Shown here in pieces: positions 33,006-41,662 of a DNA stretch of 64,000 bases (its first letter is position 1; each line of letters opens with the position of its first letter). Made by a program: the position numbers and the translations under genes. The stretch is taken from the NCBI GenBank assembly GCA_035296625.1, contig DATHAO010000015.1:62001-126000 (forward strand), in the 5' to 3' direction. The DNA is from DATCLS01 sp035296625. GTDB lineage: Bacteria > Actinomycetota > Acidimicrobiia > Acidimicrobiales > VFJN01. Under the pieces are notes generated by a model, which worked only from the letters and a program-made list of their open reading frames with translations, was not told where the DNA came from and searched no databases.

Positions 33006-33701
33006 GTGAGCCGCAACGTTCGCACCTACGAGCATTTCTGCATGCTCGCCCGTGCCCTCGAGCAGGTCGGTGACCGCTGGACCCTTCTGGTCGTGCGGGA
33101 CCTGCTCGCCGCACCCCGGCGCTTCACCGACCTGATGGCGCTGCTCGGTGGCATCACCCCCAAGACGCTCACCCAGCGCCTCCGCGAGCTGCAGGACGCC
33201 GGAATCGTCGAGGCCGACCGCCAGCCCGGTCGCCGGGAGGTCCGGTACCGGCTCACACCCGCCGGCGAAGACCTCGCCCCCGTGATCGAGTCGCTCTTCC
33301 TCTGGGGTCTGCGCCACGCAGGACGCCCACCGATCCCAGGCGAGGCGGTGCATGCCGAGCATCTGCTCTCGGCTCTGCGCATCGTGCTCGAGCAGGCGCC
33401 GACGCCCGGCCGCCCGCTCGTCTGGCATCTCGACTTCGTCGACGACGGTTCCTACACCCTCAGCTTCGGGGATGGCGGCTGGTCCGTGGTTCACGGTGTC
33501 GACCGGGACGCGACTCCCAGCGTCGTGATCACCACCGATACCGACGCATGGACACGGTTTCTGATGACACCACCCCACGAGCGTCCCGCCGATCCGCCCG
33601 GCATCGAGCTCGTCGGGTCGGCCCGCGAGATCGACCGCTTCCTCGGGCACCTCGCCCGGTTCCCCTACTCCGTGTCGATGGGTATGACCGACCCGTCCTG
33701 A
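33006..33701 (+). CDS. HxlR family regulator with C-terminal SCP2-like domain
   Basis: A 231-residue protein. Residues 1-105 are a HxlR winged helix: EHFCMLARALEQVGDRWTLL with the characteristic early cysteine (Cys11), RRFTDLMALLGGITPKTLTQ and the wing RREVRYRLTPAGEDL. The C-terminal half resembles an SCP2 domain and is a known fusion in this family. GTG 33006 is chosen because the HxlR fold starts there. Probably controls the divergent CMD gene, with Cys11 as a possible redox switch. Confidence 0.87.
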   Translation: MSRNVRTYEHFCMLARALEQVGDRWTLLVVRDLLAAPRRFTDLMALLGGITPKTLTQRLRELQDAGIVEADRQPGRREVRYRLTPAGEDLAPVIESLFLWGLRHAGRPPIPGEAVHAEHLLSALRIVLEQAPTPGRPLVWHLDFVDDGSYTLSFGDGGWSVVHGVDRDATPSVVITTDTDAWTRFLMTPPHERPADPPGIELVGSAREIDRFLGHLARFPYSVSMGMTDPS

Positions 33702-33867
33702 GCGGCCGGGCGGGCGCTGCTCAGGGCTCAGGTCCGTTGGGCAACGGCTCAAGAGCGGGATCCTGTCAGGGATTTCCCGACGAACGGGCAGCACTGCTCT
33801 GACTGGCCCGTCAAGCTGGGGGACGGTGACCGCGTTCACCGCCGAGCACGGGACAGGGAGATCCGCC

Positions 33868-33996
33868 GTGAGCCACGACGCACGCAGCGCAGGGTCATTC
33901 GCGTTCCCGTCCGACACGCTGGCCTTCCTCGACGAGCTACGCCGCGACAACACGAAAGGTCGGGTTCGAGGCCAACCGCCCTCGCCCCGCTGCACC
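33868..33996 (+). pseudogene. DUF2461 gene remnant (N-terminus only)
   Basis: From GTG 33868, which has a good AGGGAG site, the frame reads SFAFPSDTLAFLDELRRDNTK, the start of DUF2461 proteins. The next conserved phrase, FEANRPR, is present but in another frame, so one base was gained or two lost at about 33958. The remaining 170 or so residues of the family are missing before the TfoX gene. The flanking bases at 33702-33867 hold nothing else recognisable. Confidence 0.6.
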
Positions 33997-34050
33997 GCGG
34001 GCTCGTGACCCACGTGCAGGGACGTTGATCGATCGACCGGAGGTACAGCC

Positions 34051-34416
34051 TTGGAGATGCCCAAGCCCACCGATGAGGACAAGGACCTCTTCCGCTCGTT
34101 GGTGCCCGATGATCCCCGCGTCGAGGTCAAGCCGATGTTCGGCAACCTCGGCGCCTTCGTGAACGGCAACATGTTCATGGGCCTGTTCGGCGCGGACGTC
34201 GGCATCAAGCTCCCTGAAGCCGACCGAGAGGCCCTGCTCGGCGAAGAGGGCGCCGGGCCTTTCGGCCCTGAGGAGCGGCCGATGGGTGGCTACGTCGCGC
34301 TGCCGCCGGCGTGGCGCACGGCACCCGCCCGCGCCGAACCGTGGATCACCAGAGCGCTCGACCACGTCAGCGCGGCGCCCCCGAAAGCGACGAAGACGCC
34401 CAAGAACCGACGCTAG
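34051..34416 (+). CDS. TfoX/Sxy family N-terminal domain protein
   Basis: A 121-residue protein with the TfoX N-domain: VEVKPMFGNLGAFVNGNMFM and GIKLPEADREALLGEEGA, then GGYVALPPAWR. The C-terminal tail is lysine-rich (PPKATKTPKNRR). TTG 34051 is seven bases from GGAGG; ATG 34057 is the alternative. Stand-alone TfoX-N proteins in Actinobacteria have no known competence role. Confidence 0.85.
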   Translation: MEMPKPTDEDKDLFRSLVPDDPRVEVKPMFGNLGAFVNGNMFMGLFGADVGIKLPEADREALLGEEGAGPFGPEERPMGGYVALPPAWRTAPARAEPWITRALDHVSAAPPKATKTPKNRR

Positions 34417-34444
34417 GACGCGACGGGCGATGGCGGCCGACGCG

Positions 34445-34662
34445 TCATGACCGGGCGGCGACGCGGGCATCGGGGCAGACGCCTGTGACGAGGTCATGCG
34501 GGCGGGCGACGAAGGTTCTGCTGGTCACCTCGGGGTCGCTGATGCGGTCGGCGCGGAACAGGCGCGGGGCGTGACGGTCGCTGTCCCAGGCGATCCAGAG
34601 GCCCCGGAGCGAGTACGGGGCGATCGTCGACTTGCCGGCGTCGTTCTGGCTCCAGTCTGATG
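34445..34662 (-). pseudogene. WYL-domain regulator fragment (3' end)
   Basis: Minus-strand reading to the TGA at 34447-34445 gives STIAPYSLRGLWIAWDSDRH and APRLFRADRISDPEVTSRTF, the core of a WYL domain as in PafB/C-type regulators. Only about 70 residues remain and no start is present. No other gene lies in 34417-34740. Confidence 0.55.
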
Positions 34663-34740
34663 CAGAAGCTCGGCCCGCAGCCCAGCAATGATCCGCCCGG
34701 CGGTGGTATATCTCGGGTGGGCCACGGAGGGGAGCGCACG

Positions 34741-34986
34741 ATGGATGATGTCTCGGAGCGGTTCCTCGGAGCTCTTTCGGCCCTCGAGGATGTGGCCGGC
34801 GAGGTGACGCCCGACGAGGCGGCGGCGACGCTCAACGACGCTGCGCTGCAGGTCTTCTGGCGTGACTGGCCCGGGCTGGGCTCGTGGGCGGGAGCCTTGT
34901 GGCGACAGCTCAACGAGGATTTGGCGGGACCATCGTCGGCCGCGCACGAACCGGAGCTCGACGAGGTGGGTGGCGAGGGCGGCTGA
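34741..34986 (+). CDS. Small hypothetical protein
   Basis: An 81-residue acidic protein, MDDVSERFLGALSALEDVAG, with a helical middle containing ALQVFWRDWPGLGSWAGALW. ATG 34741 follows GAGGGGAGCG at good spacing, which supports real translation. No family recognised. It lies 46 bp ahead of a CBS-domain gene and may be cotranscribed. Confidence 0.6.
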   Translation: MDDVSERFLGALSALEDVAGEVTPDEAAATLNDAALQVFWRDWPGLGSWAGALWRQLNEDLAGPSSAAHEPELDEVGGEGG

Positions 34987-35032
34987 GGGACGTCGGAACC
35001 GAGACGGAGCCCGCGTGTCGGGGGAGGTACTG

Positions 35033-35416
35033 GTGGTCGAGCTCGCCGAGATCATGACAGCTGACGTCTTCACCGTCGCACCGGAGAACCCGGTGGCGGA
35101 CACGGCAAGATCCATGATGAAGGGTCGCTTTGGTTCGGCGGTCGTCATGCAGGGGCGAATGCTGGTCGGAATCTTCACCGAGCGAGATGTCTTGCGGGCG
35201 GCGGCCTCGGGCATTGATCTCACCGGCTCACCCGTGTCCCGGTGGATGACCCGCGACCCGGAGACCGCGGGTCCCGATGTCGATTCGGACCGGGCGGCCG
35301 AGATCATGCTGGGCCGCGGGTTTCGCCATCTGCCCGTGGTCGAGGGAAACGCTGTGGTCGGCATCGTGAGCCTCCGGGACCTGCTCAGCGTCCGCGTTCG
35401 CCGCCGCGGGTCGTAG
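35033..35416 (+). CDS. Tandem CBS domain protein
   Basis: A 127-residue protein made of one CBS pair. First CBS: IMTADVFTVAPENPVADTAR with RMLVGIFTERDVLRA; second: WMTRDPETAGPDVDSDRAAE with RGFRHLPVVEGNAVVGIVSL. Such Bateman modules bind adenosine nucleotides and act as energy or stress sensors. GTG 35033 lies six bases after GGGGGAGG. Confidence 0.92.
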   Translation: MVELAEIMTADVFTVAPENPVADTARSMMKGRFGSAVVMQGRMLVGIFTERDVLRAAASGIDLTGSPVSRWMTRDPETAGPDVDSDRAAEIMLGRGFRHLPVVEGNAVVGIVSLRDLLSVRVRRRGS

Positions 35417-35633
35417 CCGACCGCCGGAGAGGATGCCGACGAGCTCATCCTGCGACCGGCCGGGGTCGCGCGCGCCTGCCAGTGTCACTCCCCGCCACTG
35501 GGTGCGACGATGGGCCGGAACCGGCGGTTGTGCGCTCATGGATCGACGGAGCCGGTGCTGACCGCGAGCGTCATGTCGGAGACGGCCGTCCGGGCGCCAC
35601 CCGCTCCCCCGGGTGCGACGATCCTGTCCATCG

Positions 35634-36518
35634 TCACGGCAGTCCAGCCCCGGCCACCGCGACCTCGACCGTCTCGATCGCGCCGGTCCGCTTCCTCATC
35701 GCCGCACCGCTGAACCCCTCGCCCGTGAGCAGGAACAGGGTCGTGCGATCGGAACCGCCCAGGGCGCAGGCGTAGCAACCGCGGCCGGTGTCGACCACGT
35801 CGGCGATCTCGCCACCCTCGCGCACCCGCACGCACGCGTTGCCGCTGGCGTCGGCCACCCACACCGCACCCTCGGCGTCGAGCGCGATCCCGTCCGGCGA
35901 GCGGCCCGGCAGGTCCGCATAGACCCGCCGGTTCGACAGCGTTCCGTCCTCGGCGATGTCGAACGCGGAGAGCCGGCTGCCTATCGTCTCGGCGACCACG
36001 AGCGTGCGCCCGTCGGGCGTCACTGCCGGCCCGTTCGGGAACAGGAGGGAGCGGTCGACGACCTGAGCCGATCCGTCCGGCCGTACGAGCACGACCTCCG
36101 CGGCCGGCAGCGGCGACGGCGGGTTCCGCATGTCGTAGCCGGGATTGCCGACATACGCGTTGCCCCGCCCATCGACGACCATGTCGTTGCACGGGGCGGA
36201 CGCCAGATCCGAGAGATCGGCGTGCTCGGTCAGCGTGCCGTCGGGTTCGAGTCGGACGATTCGCCGGTCGATCATCGACACGACGAGCATCCGGCCGTCG
36301 GGGAGCCATCCGATGCCGGACGGGCGCCCACCGACGACGCAGACCTCCTCGACCTCCCCACGGAGATCGACCGTCAGGACCTGCTTCGACCCCATGTCGG
36401 AGAAGACCAGGCGGCCGTCATGCCATCGCGGTCCCTCGACGAACTTAAATCCCTGAGCCAGCAGCGCTCGTTGCACGCACGCATCATCGCGGCCCAACCG
36501 GCCCTCTCGGACGGTCAT
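35634..36518 (-). CDS. SMP-30/gluconolactonase/LRE family protein
   Basis: A 294-residue six-bladed beta-propeller. GFKFVEGPRWHDGRLVFSDM carries the first metal-binding glutamate, SDLASAPCNDMVVDGRGNAY the asparagine/aspartate pair, and RSPDGIALDAEGAVWVAD the last aspartate. The family hydrolyses sugar lactones and related esters with a divalent metal. No signal peptide. ATG 36518 is chosen; a GTG 14 codons later is possible. Confidence 0.9.
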   Translation of the reverse strand: MTVREGRLGRDDACVQRALLAQGFKFVEGPRWHDGRLVFSDMGSKQVLTVDLRGEVEEVCVVGGRPSGIGWLPDGRMLVVSMIDRRIVRLEPDGTLTEHADLSDLASAPCNDMVVDGRGNAYVGNPGYDMRNPPSPLPAAEVVLVRPDGSAQVVDRSLLFPNGPAVTPDGRTLVVAETIGSRLSAFDIAEDGTLSNRRVYADLPGRSPDGIALDAEGAVWVADASGNACVRVREGGEIADVVDTGRGCYACALGGSDRTTLFLLTGEGFSGAAMRKRTGAIETVEVAVAGAGLP

Positions 36519-36718
36519 GGGCGAGTGCCAGCCCACACGCGACGAAGGTCGAGGACGGCCGCGTGCTCGTCGACACCGCCAGCCGGGCGCTGCGCGGCAC
36601 GGGCACCCGCACCGGCGCCGGCGTGAGCGAGGCGCCGGTGTCGGCCGAGCCACCGACGTGACACGGCCGCACATCCGTCGATCGACGCCAGAGGCACGGC
36701 ACGCCGAGGCGTCTCGGG

Positions 36719-37456
36719 TCATGGTTCGGGGGGCCGCTCCGATGGCGGTGGGGTCCGACGGCTGCCCCGGGCGCTTAAGAAGGTGATCGGGGGGATGAAG
36801 AGCCGGTAGAGCGGCCTCACGAACCAGACGGGGAGGTCGGGATGGCGCTCCTCCTCCCACACCCTCGCCCTCGGGTGGCGCCTCAGCAATCGCGTCCGAA
36901 ACGTGACGCGGCGGAACGGAGTCGCGGTTGCAAGAGGCACCGACGAGTCGACGGTGTGAACCTCGATGCGGGCCAGATGTTTCGTGTTGACGTATCCGTA
37001 CTGGTTGGGGCTCACCAATCTGGCTGGCGCGCCGTGGTCCCCGTCGAGCGGCCGCCCGTTGAGACGCTCGGCGATCAGCACGTCGTCGGCAAGAGCGTCC
37101 TCGATCGAGACGACCGACCGGAAGCGGTCGAGACCTTCGAACACGACGTGAGTGATCGTCATGGCTGGCGGAACGGACGGCTCGATGATCATCCGATACA
37201 ACGTTTCGAACGGGACCCCTTCCCACTGCAGGTCGGTGGCCGACCATCCCGCCACGCAGTGGAAGTCGGCGGTGAGTTCTCGCCGGGGAAGGGTGGCGAG
37301 CTCGGCCAAGGGCAGAGCGAACGGGGCCACGGCGCCGCCGATCTCGATGACGGGATCGATGGGGACGACGGGAGGGGGTCGGTCGAGGTGCGTACCGAAG
37401 CGCGGGAACCCGTCGACCCTGCGCTGGCCCGGGGGAAGCGAATGCGGGAGGGTCAT
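36719..37456 (-). CDS. Molybdopterin-dependent oxidoreductase domain protein (sulfite oxidase-like)
   Basis: A 245-residue protein with the Oxidored_molyb domain: the molybdenum-ligating cysteine in DFHCVAGWSATDLQWEGVPF, DVLIAERLNGRPLDGDHGAP and RLVSPNQYGYVNTKHLARIE. There is no dimerisation domain or Tat signal, so it is the short soluble type. The C-terminal tail is basic and proline-rich. ATG 37456 has GGAGC upstream; an in-frame GTG at 37531 would add 25 poorly conserved residues. Confidence 0.87.
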   Translation of the reverse strand: MTLPHSLPPGQRRVDGFPRFGTHLDRPPPVVPIDPVIEIGGAVAPFALPLAELATLPRRELTADFHCVAGWSATDLQWEGVPFETLYRMIIEPSVPPAMTITHVVFEGLDRFRSVVSIEDALADDVLIAERLNGRPLDGDHGAPARLVSPNQYGYVNTKHLARIEVHTVDSSVPLATATPFRRVTFRTRLLRRHPRARVWEEERHPDLPVWFVRPLYRLFIPPITFLSARGSRRTPPPSERPPEP

Positions 37457-37578
37457 AGGTGCTCCGATGGTCGGCCCAGGCGGGTGGTCGGCCCAGGCGG
37501 GGCAGAGGTCGACGCTGTTTCGAATCGTCACGCGTCGGTTGTCGTCGTTCGGGCGGCCCGCCTCAGAGCAGATCCCAA

Positions 37579-37983
37579 TTACGGCTGCATGGACGCGAGC
37601 ATTTCTCGCATCTGTTCGTGGATGACGTTGACGGCCTGCAGTGGCCGGATCATGACCCGCAGCTCGACGATGCGCCCTGTGTCGTCGCAGCGGATGATGT
37701 CGACGCCGTTGACGTACTTGCCTTCGACGGTCGTCTCGAACTCCAGCACCGCGACGTCGCCCGCCAGCACCTGTCTGGTGTAGCGGAACGCGCCCTCGCC
37801 ACCCTCACCGAGCAGTGTCTGCGCAGCCGCCTGGATGTACATCGCCGTGATGTCCCTGCCGCGCTGCGGCACGTAGACGATCGGCGAGTAGAAGACGACG
37901 TCGTCCGACAGCAGCCGGTCCAGCTCTTCCCACGACTCGCCCGTGACGACCCGGTGCCATCTCTCGACGACCTCATCGATCAT
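37579..37983 (-). CDS. SnoaL/NTF2-like family protein
   Basis: A 134-residue NTF2-fold protein: MIDEVVERWHRVVTGESWEE, LLSDDVVFYSPIVYVPQRG, a glycine-rich strand and DIIRCDDTGRIVELRVMIRP, which is the standard SnoaL-like end strand. It is divergent from a TetR regulator across a long dyad, so it is probably under that repressor. Ligand unknown. Confidence 0.85.
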   Translation of the reverse strand: MIDEVVERWHRVVTGESWEELDRLLSDDVVFYSPIVYVPQRGRDITAMYIQAAAQTLLGEGGEGAFRYTRQVLAGDVAVLEFETTVEGKYVNGVDIIRCDDTGRIVELRVMIRPLQAVNVIHEQMREMLASMQP

Positions 37984-38052
37984 GACGCCTCCTCGTCCGG
38001 GCTCCAGCGGAGCCGTCGTGCGCATCCTCAGTCGTATGTCGAAGTGATCGCT

Positions 38053-38076
38053 AACGATGTTATGGATAACAGTGTT
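38053..38076. promoter_or_regulatory. TetR operator: TGTTAT-GG-ATAACA core with outer AAC/GTT arms
   Basis: The core TGTTATGGATAACA (38058-38071) is a perfect dyad. AAC at 38053-38055 and GTT at 38074-38076 extend the symmetry to 24 bp. It lies 14 bp before the TetR start (38090) and 70 bp before the divergent SnoaL start, in the only AT-rich stretch of the region, so it should control both genes. Confidence 0.75.
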
Positions 38077-38089
38077 GTACATTGCACCC

Positions 38090-38710
38090 GTGCCCGCGGT
38101 CAAGACCCACACGGAGGAGCTACGTGCCGCTCTCATCGACGAGGCCGGAAGGGTCCTCCGTACGGAGGGCCCTGGCGCGGTCACGCTTCGCCGGCTCGCG
38201 CGCGCCACAGGCACATCGACCGCGGCGGTCTACACCCTCTTCGGCGACAAAGCCGGGCTCATCGATCAGATGTACATCGAGGGGTTCAGGCGGCTCACGC
38301 ACACCGTCGCCGCCTCGCCCGCGACGGCCGACCCGGTGCAGGATCTGCTCGCGATGGGCGGCGCGTACAGGCGCGCAGCGCTACGGAGCCGCCACCTGTA
38401 CGAGCTGATGTTCGGGAGGCCCGTACCGGGGTTCAAGCCGTCTCCGGGCGCCATCGCAGTCGCGAGGCGCGCATTTCAGCCGCTGCTCGTCGCCGTCTCC
38501 CGCTGTGTCGAAGCGGGAGCGTTCCGGTCCGACACGGACCCTGAGGACGTGGCCTACCACATGTGGGCGCTCGCGCACGGACTCGTCGCCCTCGAGATCC
38601 ACCGCGCACTGCCTCTCAAGCGGGCCGAGTTCGAGAGACGCTACGCATCCGCCATTTCCGCCAGCATCGCCTCGTACCTGGCCCCCGCCCGCTCTGCCCA
38701 TCCGGCGTAG
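38090..38710 (+). CDS. TetR/AcrR family regulator
   Basis: A 206-residue regulator. The helix-turn-helix spans about residues 8-55: EELRAALIDEAGRVLRTEGP, AVTLRRLARATGTSTAAVYT and LFGDKAGLIDQMYIEGFRRL. The C-terminal half has the TetR_C_13-like HLYELMFGRPVPGFKP and EDVAYHMWALAHGLVALEIH. GTG 38090 fits the domain start. Likely autoregulated and controlling the divergent SnoaL gene. Confidence 0.88.
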   Translation: MPAVKTHTEELRAALIDEAGRVLRTEGPGAVTLRRLARATGTSTAAVYTLFGDKAGLIDQMYIEGFRRLTHTVAASPATADPVQDLLAMGGAYRRAALRSRHLYELMFGRPVPGFKPSPGAIAVARRAFQPLLVAVSRCVEAGAFRSDTDPEDVAYHMWALAHGLVALEIHRALPLKRAEFERRYASAISASIASYLAPARSAHPA

Positions 38711-38798
38711 GTCGGCGATGTAGCCGGGTGGCGAAGGCTTCCTCTGCCGGCTGGTCACCGAAGGACCTCGGGCGTCGAGATCAGGGCAGAGCCGCCCG

Positions 38799-39037
38799 CG
38801 GCGCCACGCCCTCGCTGGTGCAGCACTACGGCATCGATCCGGCGACGATCGACGACGACACCGACCTGCTGACCGTCCCACACCGGCAGCGTGTCGATCA
38901 TGGACGTCACGGCCCGCGCCAAGCACATGGAGGACGCCGCGGCGGAGGGCAACGACATCGTCCAGCGGGTCGACACCCCGGCGTCCTACACGTCGGTCGT
39001 CGATGACGGCCGGGCCATCCCGCTGGGGCCCGCGTGG
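38799..39037 (+). pseudogene. FtsX-like ABC permease fragment (periplasmic domain), frameshifted
   Basis: Two consecutive frames read a continuous-looking segment: SLVQHYGIDPATIDDDTDLL at 38811-38875, then SIMDVTARAKHME and GNDIVQRVDTPASYTSVVDD from about 38894. GIDPATID...DLLTV is typical of the extracytoplasmic domain of FtsX/MacB-type permeases in Actinobacteria. No transmembrane parts survive on either side. It is a short internal relic with at least one frameshift. Confidence 0.5.
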
Positions 39038-39074
39038 CGAGGCCTCTGTGGCGCCCGTCGTGATCCGTGCGGCG

Positions 39075-39380
39075 TCATCCGGCGCGCGGTTCGAACCCCG
39101 AGACGATGACCGCGTCGCTGGCGGCCGCGGCACGACGGAGCTTGGCGGCTGTCTGGTACGCGTCCGACGTGTACCAGGCGCGCGCCGCCTCGACAGATTC
39201 GAACTCGAGCACGACCGTCTGGGTGGCTGGCCACTCGCCTTCGAGGATCTCGGGCTGCCGGTCGGCGACGAGCACCTTCGCCCCGCGCTCCGCCAGCGCC
39301 GGCGCGGCGGCGCGGCTGTAGGCACGCATGCCCTCCGGGTCGCGGATGACCTCGGTCATGATGACGTACCCCTTGGGCAT
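39075..39380 (-). CDS. DUF1330 family protein
   Basis: A 101-residue dimeric alpha/beta-barrel type protein: MPKGYVIMTEVIRDPEGMRA, VLVADRQPEILEGEWPATQT, VVLEFESVEAARAWYTSDAY and VIVSGFEPRAG, the standard DUF1330 order. ATG 39380 follows GGGAGCGCAC. Function unknown; related to ABM-type proteins. Confidence 0.9.
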   Translation of the reverse strand: MPKGYVIMTEVIRDPEGMRAYSRAAAPALAERGAKVLVADRQPEILEGEWPATQTVVLEFESVEAARAWYTSDAYQTAAKLRRAAAASDAVIVSGFEPRAG

Positions 39381-39597
39381 GTGCGCTCCCGTCACTACAG
39401 CGCCCATTCGAAACCATCGCCGCACGCTAGCGCCGTCTCCACTAGACGAGAATGATCTTTTCGGATATCGTGAGTGGGCCTGCCGGCGTGTCCGTCACCG
39501 TGGGGGTTCGACGCGATGGCGCTCTATCCGAAGCCTGCCGAGCGCAGTCGTACCGGGCACGACCCGCATGTCGGGACGAGCGTCGTGTCCCACGGCA

Positions 39598-40962
39598 GTG
39601 CCGACGCAGCAGTCCACGGCGAGGCGCTGCCGTGACCCGTTCGATGACCCGAAGGCGGCGCTGCAAGCCGTGAAGGACTTCGAGGCGATCGACTTCTTCC
39701 GCGACGACGGTCTCCTGGCGGACCCCTACCCGTACTTCGACGCTCTGCGCGGGCAGTGCCCTGTCTGGCGGGAGCCGCACCACGACGTGCTGATGGTGAC
39801 GGGGTACGACGAGGCGGTCCAGGTGTACAACGACACCGAGACCTTCTCGTCGTGCATCTCGGTGACCGGTCCGTTCCCCGGGTTCCCGGTCCCGCTCGAG
39901 GGCGACGACGTGAGCGAGCTGATCGAGCAGCACCGTGACGAGCTGCCGATGAGCGACCAGCTCCCGACGCTCGACCCGCCCGTGCACACGGATCACCGCG
40001 GGCTGCTGATGCGGTTGATCACACCGAAGCGCCTCAAGGAGAACGAGGCGTCCATGTGGCAACTCGCCGATCGCCTGCTGGACACGTTCCTCGCCAACGG
40101 CGAGGGCGAGTACATCAAGGAGTTCGCGGGCCCCTTCACGATGCTCGTCATCGCCGACCTTCTCGGCGTCCCCGAGGAGGACCGGGACGACTTCGCCGAG
40201 GCGCTCCAGCACCGGCCGTCGTCGGGCGGCGGCATCGGGAGCACCGGCGAGGGCACCCTGGCCCACACGCCACTGGAGTACCTGTATCGCCGGTTCACCG
40301 GCTACATCGAGGACCGTCGCCGCGAGCCCCGTGACGACGTCCTCACGGGCCTGGCCACCGCCACGTTCCCCGACGGCGCGACGCCCGATGTCCTGGACGT
40401 CGTGCGCGTTGCCGCCAACCTCTTCGCAGCAGGCCAGGAGACCACCGTCCGTCTCCTCAGCTCCGCGCTCAAGCTGATCGCCGAGCGCCCCGACGTCCAG
40501 CGGCTGCTGCGGAGCGAGCGCGAGCGCATCCCGAACTTCATCGAGGAGACGTTGCGGATCGAGAGCCCTATCAAGGGGGACTTCCGGCTGTCCCGCGTTC
40601 CGACCACGGTGGCCGGGATCGAGGTGCCCGCCGGCACCATGGTGATGGTGCTGAACGGTGCCGCGAACCGAGATCCGCGCCACTTCGACGAGCCCGCGAC
40701 GTTCGACCCGGCCCGCACCAGCGCCCGTCAGCACCTCGCGTTCGGACGCGGCGTCCACACGTGCCCGGGCGCGCCTCTCGCCCGGGCCGAGGCCCGGGTG
40801 GCCATCGAGCGGCTCCTCGACCGCACCGCGGACATCAGGATCTCGGAGCGCATGCACGGCCCGGCCGATGCCCGCCGCTACCGATACGTGCCGACCTTCA
40901 TCCTCCGGGGTCTGACCAGGCTGCACCTGGAGTTCACCCTCGCCCAGGACGACGTTCGATGA
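39598..40962 (+). CDS. Cytochrome P450
   Basis: About 454 residues. I-helix FAAGQETTVRLL contains the oxygen-activating Thr pair, K-helix EETLRIESP gives ExxR, and the haem-binding loop FGRGVHTCPGAPLARAEARV gives the cysteine ligand. LPTLDPPVHTDHRGLLMRLI is the C-helix region. The start is uncertain: GTG 39598 keeps FDDPKAALQAVKDFEAIDFF, which looks genuine; GTG 39670 would shorten it by 24. Its stop overlaps the ATG of a ferredoxin, the likely electron donor. Substrate unknown; bacterial P450s of this layout often hydroxylate terpenoids or steroids. Confidence 0.88.
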   Translation: MPTQQSTARRCRDPFDDPKAALQAVKDFEAIDFFRDDGLLADPYPYFDALRGQCPVWREPHHDVLMVTGYDEAVQVYNDTETFSSCISVTGPFPGFPVPLEGDDVSELIEQHRDELPMSDQLPTLDPPVHTDHRGLLMRLITPKRLKENEASMWQLADRLLDTFLANGEGEYIKEFAGPFTMLVIADLLGVPEEDRDDFAEALQHRPSSGGGIGSTGEGTLAHTPLEYLYRRFTGYIEDRRREPRDDVLTGLATATFPDGATPDVLDVVRVAANLFAAGQETTVRLLSSALKLIAERPDVQRLLRSERERIPNFIEETLRIESPIKGDFRLSRVPTTVAGIEVPAGTMVMVLNGAANRDPRHFDEPATFDPARTSARQHLAFGRGVHTCPGAPLARAEARVAIERLLDRTADIRISERMHGPADARRYRYVPTFILRGLTRLHLEFTLAQDDVR

Positions 40963-41147
40963 AGGTCTCGGTCGACGAGGACCTGTGCCGGGGGCACGCG
41001 GTCTGCTGCTCGCTCTGCCCCGACGTGTTCGTCCTGACCGACGACGGATACGCCATGGTGCAGACGCCCGAGGTCCCTGTGGAGCTCGAAGAGGCGGTTC
41101 GGTCCGCCGCCATGCGATGTCCCGAGCGCGCCATCACGGTCCGGTAG
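40959..41147 (+). CDS. [3Fe-4S]-type ferredoxin, partner of the P450
   Basis: A 62-residue ferredoxin: VDEDLCRGHAVCCSLCPDVF and a final MRCPERAITV. CRGHAVC...CP with His-containing first loop is the [3Fe-4S] pattern of P450-associated ferredoxins; an extra cysteine adjacent (CC) and in SLCP is notable. ATG 40959 overlaps the P450 stop (ATGA), so the two are coupled. A reductase is not encoded nearby. Confidence 0.92.
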   Translation: MKVSVDEDLCRGHAVCCSLCPDVFVLTDDGYAMVQTPEVPVELEEAVRSAAMRCPERAITVR

Positions 41148-41514
41148 AAGCGGAAGCTGTTACGCCCGGAGCCATCCGTGTTCCGCGCGTTCAGGACCAT
41201 CGCCCCTACTGAGCCGCTCGATTTTCTCTATCATCGACTAGAGAAATGAATCCCGAGCGCAGGGCTTCGCAGCGAGGAGGACGCCAGCAGCTGACGGCTC
41301 TCCTGCGCTTCGACGTCGCCGACCCCTGCTGTCCGTCCCTGCGAGCTCACGCTCGGCCGCATCACTGGAGGCCCTTCGACTCGCGCGAACAGAGGAAGAG
41401 GACCCTCGTTGAGCGCGAACGTCCCGGACGTCCTCTCGACCGGGACGTCCTGACTGACAAGAGACCGGGCTGACGATCTCGTCGAAGCGCGCCTGCGGCG
41501 GCTCGGGGCCGCCC
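41148..41514. other. Intergenic region with one AT-rich dyad
   Basis: No convincing gene. The only structured element is the inverted repeat at 41223-41246. The 75-codon open frame starting at 41246 has no recognisable motifs and looks like a composition effect. This region marks the left border of the decay zone. Confidence 0.4.
41223..41246. repeat. 8-bp inverted repeat TTTCTCTA-N8-TAGAGAAA
   Basis: The arms are perfect reverse complements (41223-41230, 41239-41246) around TCATCGAC. In this GC-rich genome such an AT-rich dyad is likely an operator or promoter-overlapping site rather than a terminator, since no U-run follows. Neighbouring intact genes are the P450-ferredoxin pair upstream. 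Confidence 0.5.
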
Positions 41515-41655
41515 TCAGGTGGTGGTGGCCAGGTCGTAGCGGGTGCCGACGCTGTTCTGGATGAACGCGTCGGGTAGCCGGGCGGCGATGGCGTGGGAGG
41601 CGTCCCAGCCGGTGCAGTGCGTGGGGACGATGACCTGCGGCGCCAGCACTGCCAG
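41515..41655 (-). pseudogene. MBL-fold metallo-hydrolase, C-terminal stub
   Basis: The frame ending at 41515 reads LAVLAPQVIVPTHCTGWDAS, HAIAARLPDAFIQNSVGTRY and a short tail. PTHCTGW...LPDAF...SVGT is the C-terminal signature of DHPPS-like MBL-fold hydrolases. Only about 46 residues remain; upstream the sequence switches to the end of the DUF2252 gene, eight bases away. Confidence 0.65.
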
Positions 41656-41662
41656 CGACCGA

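Noticed and set aside
36540..36661. Plus-strand tail VEDGRVLVDTASRALRGTGT ending in a stop at 36661
   Set aside because: It may be the end of a lost gene, but the match to any family is too weak to call.
41246..41473. 75-codon plus-strand ORF starting at the right arm of the AT-rich dyad
   Set aside because: A leaderless start is possible, but the product is Arg/Pro-rich without motifs and no family is recognisable.
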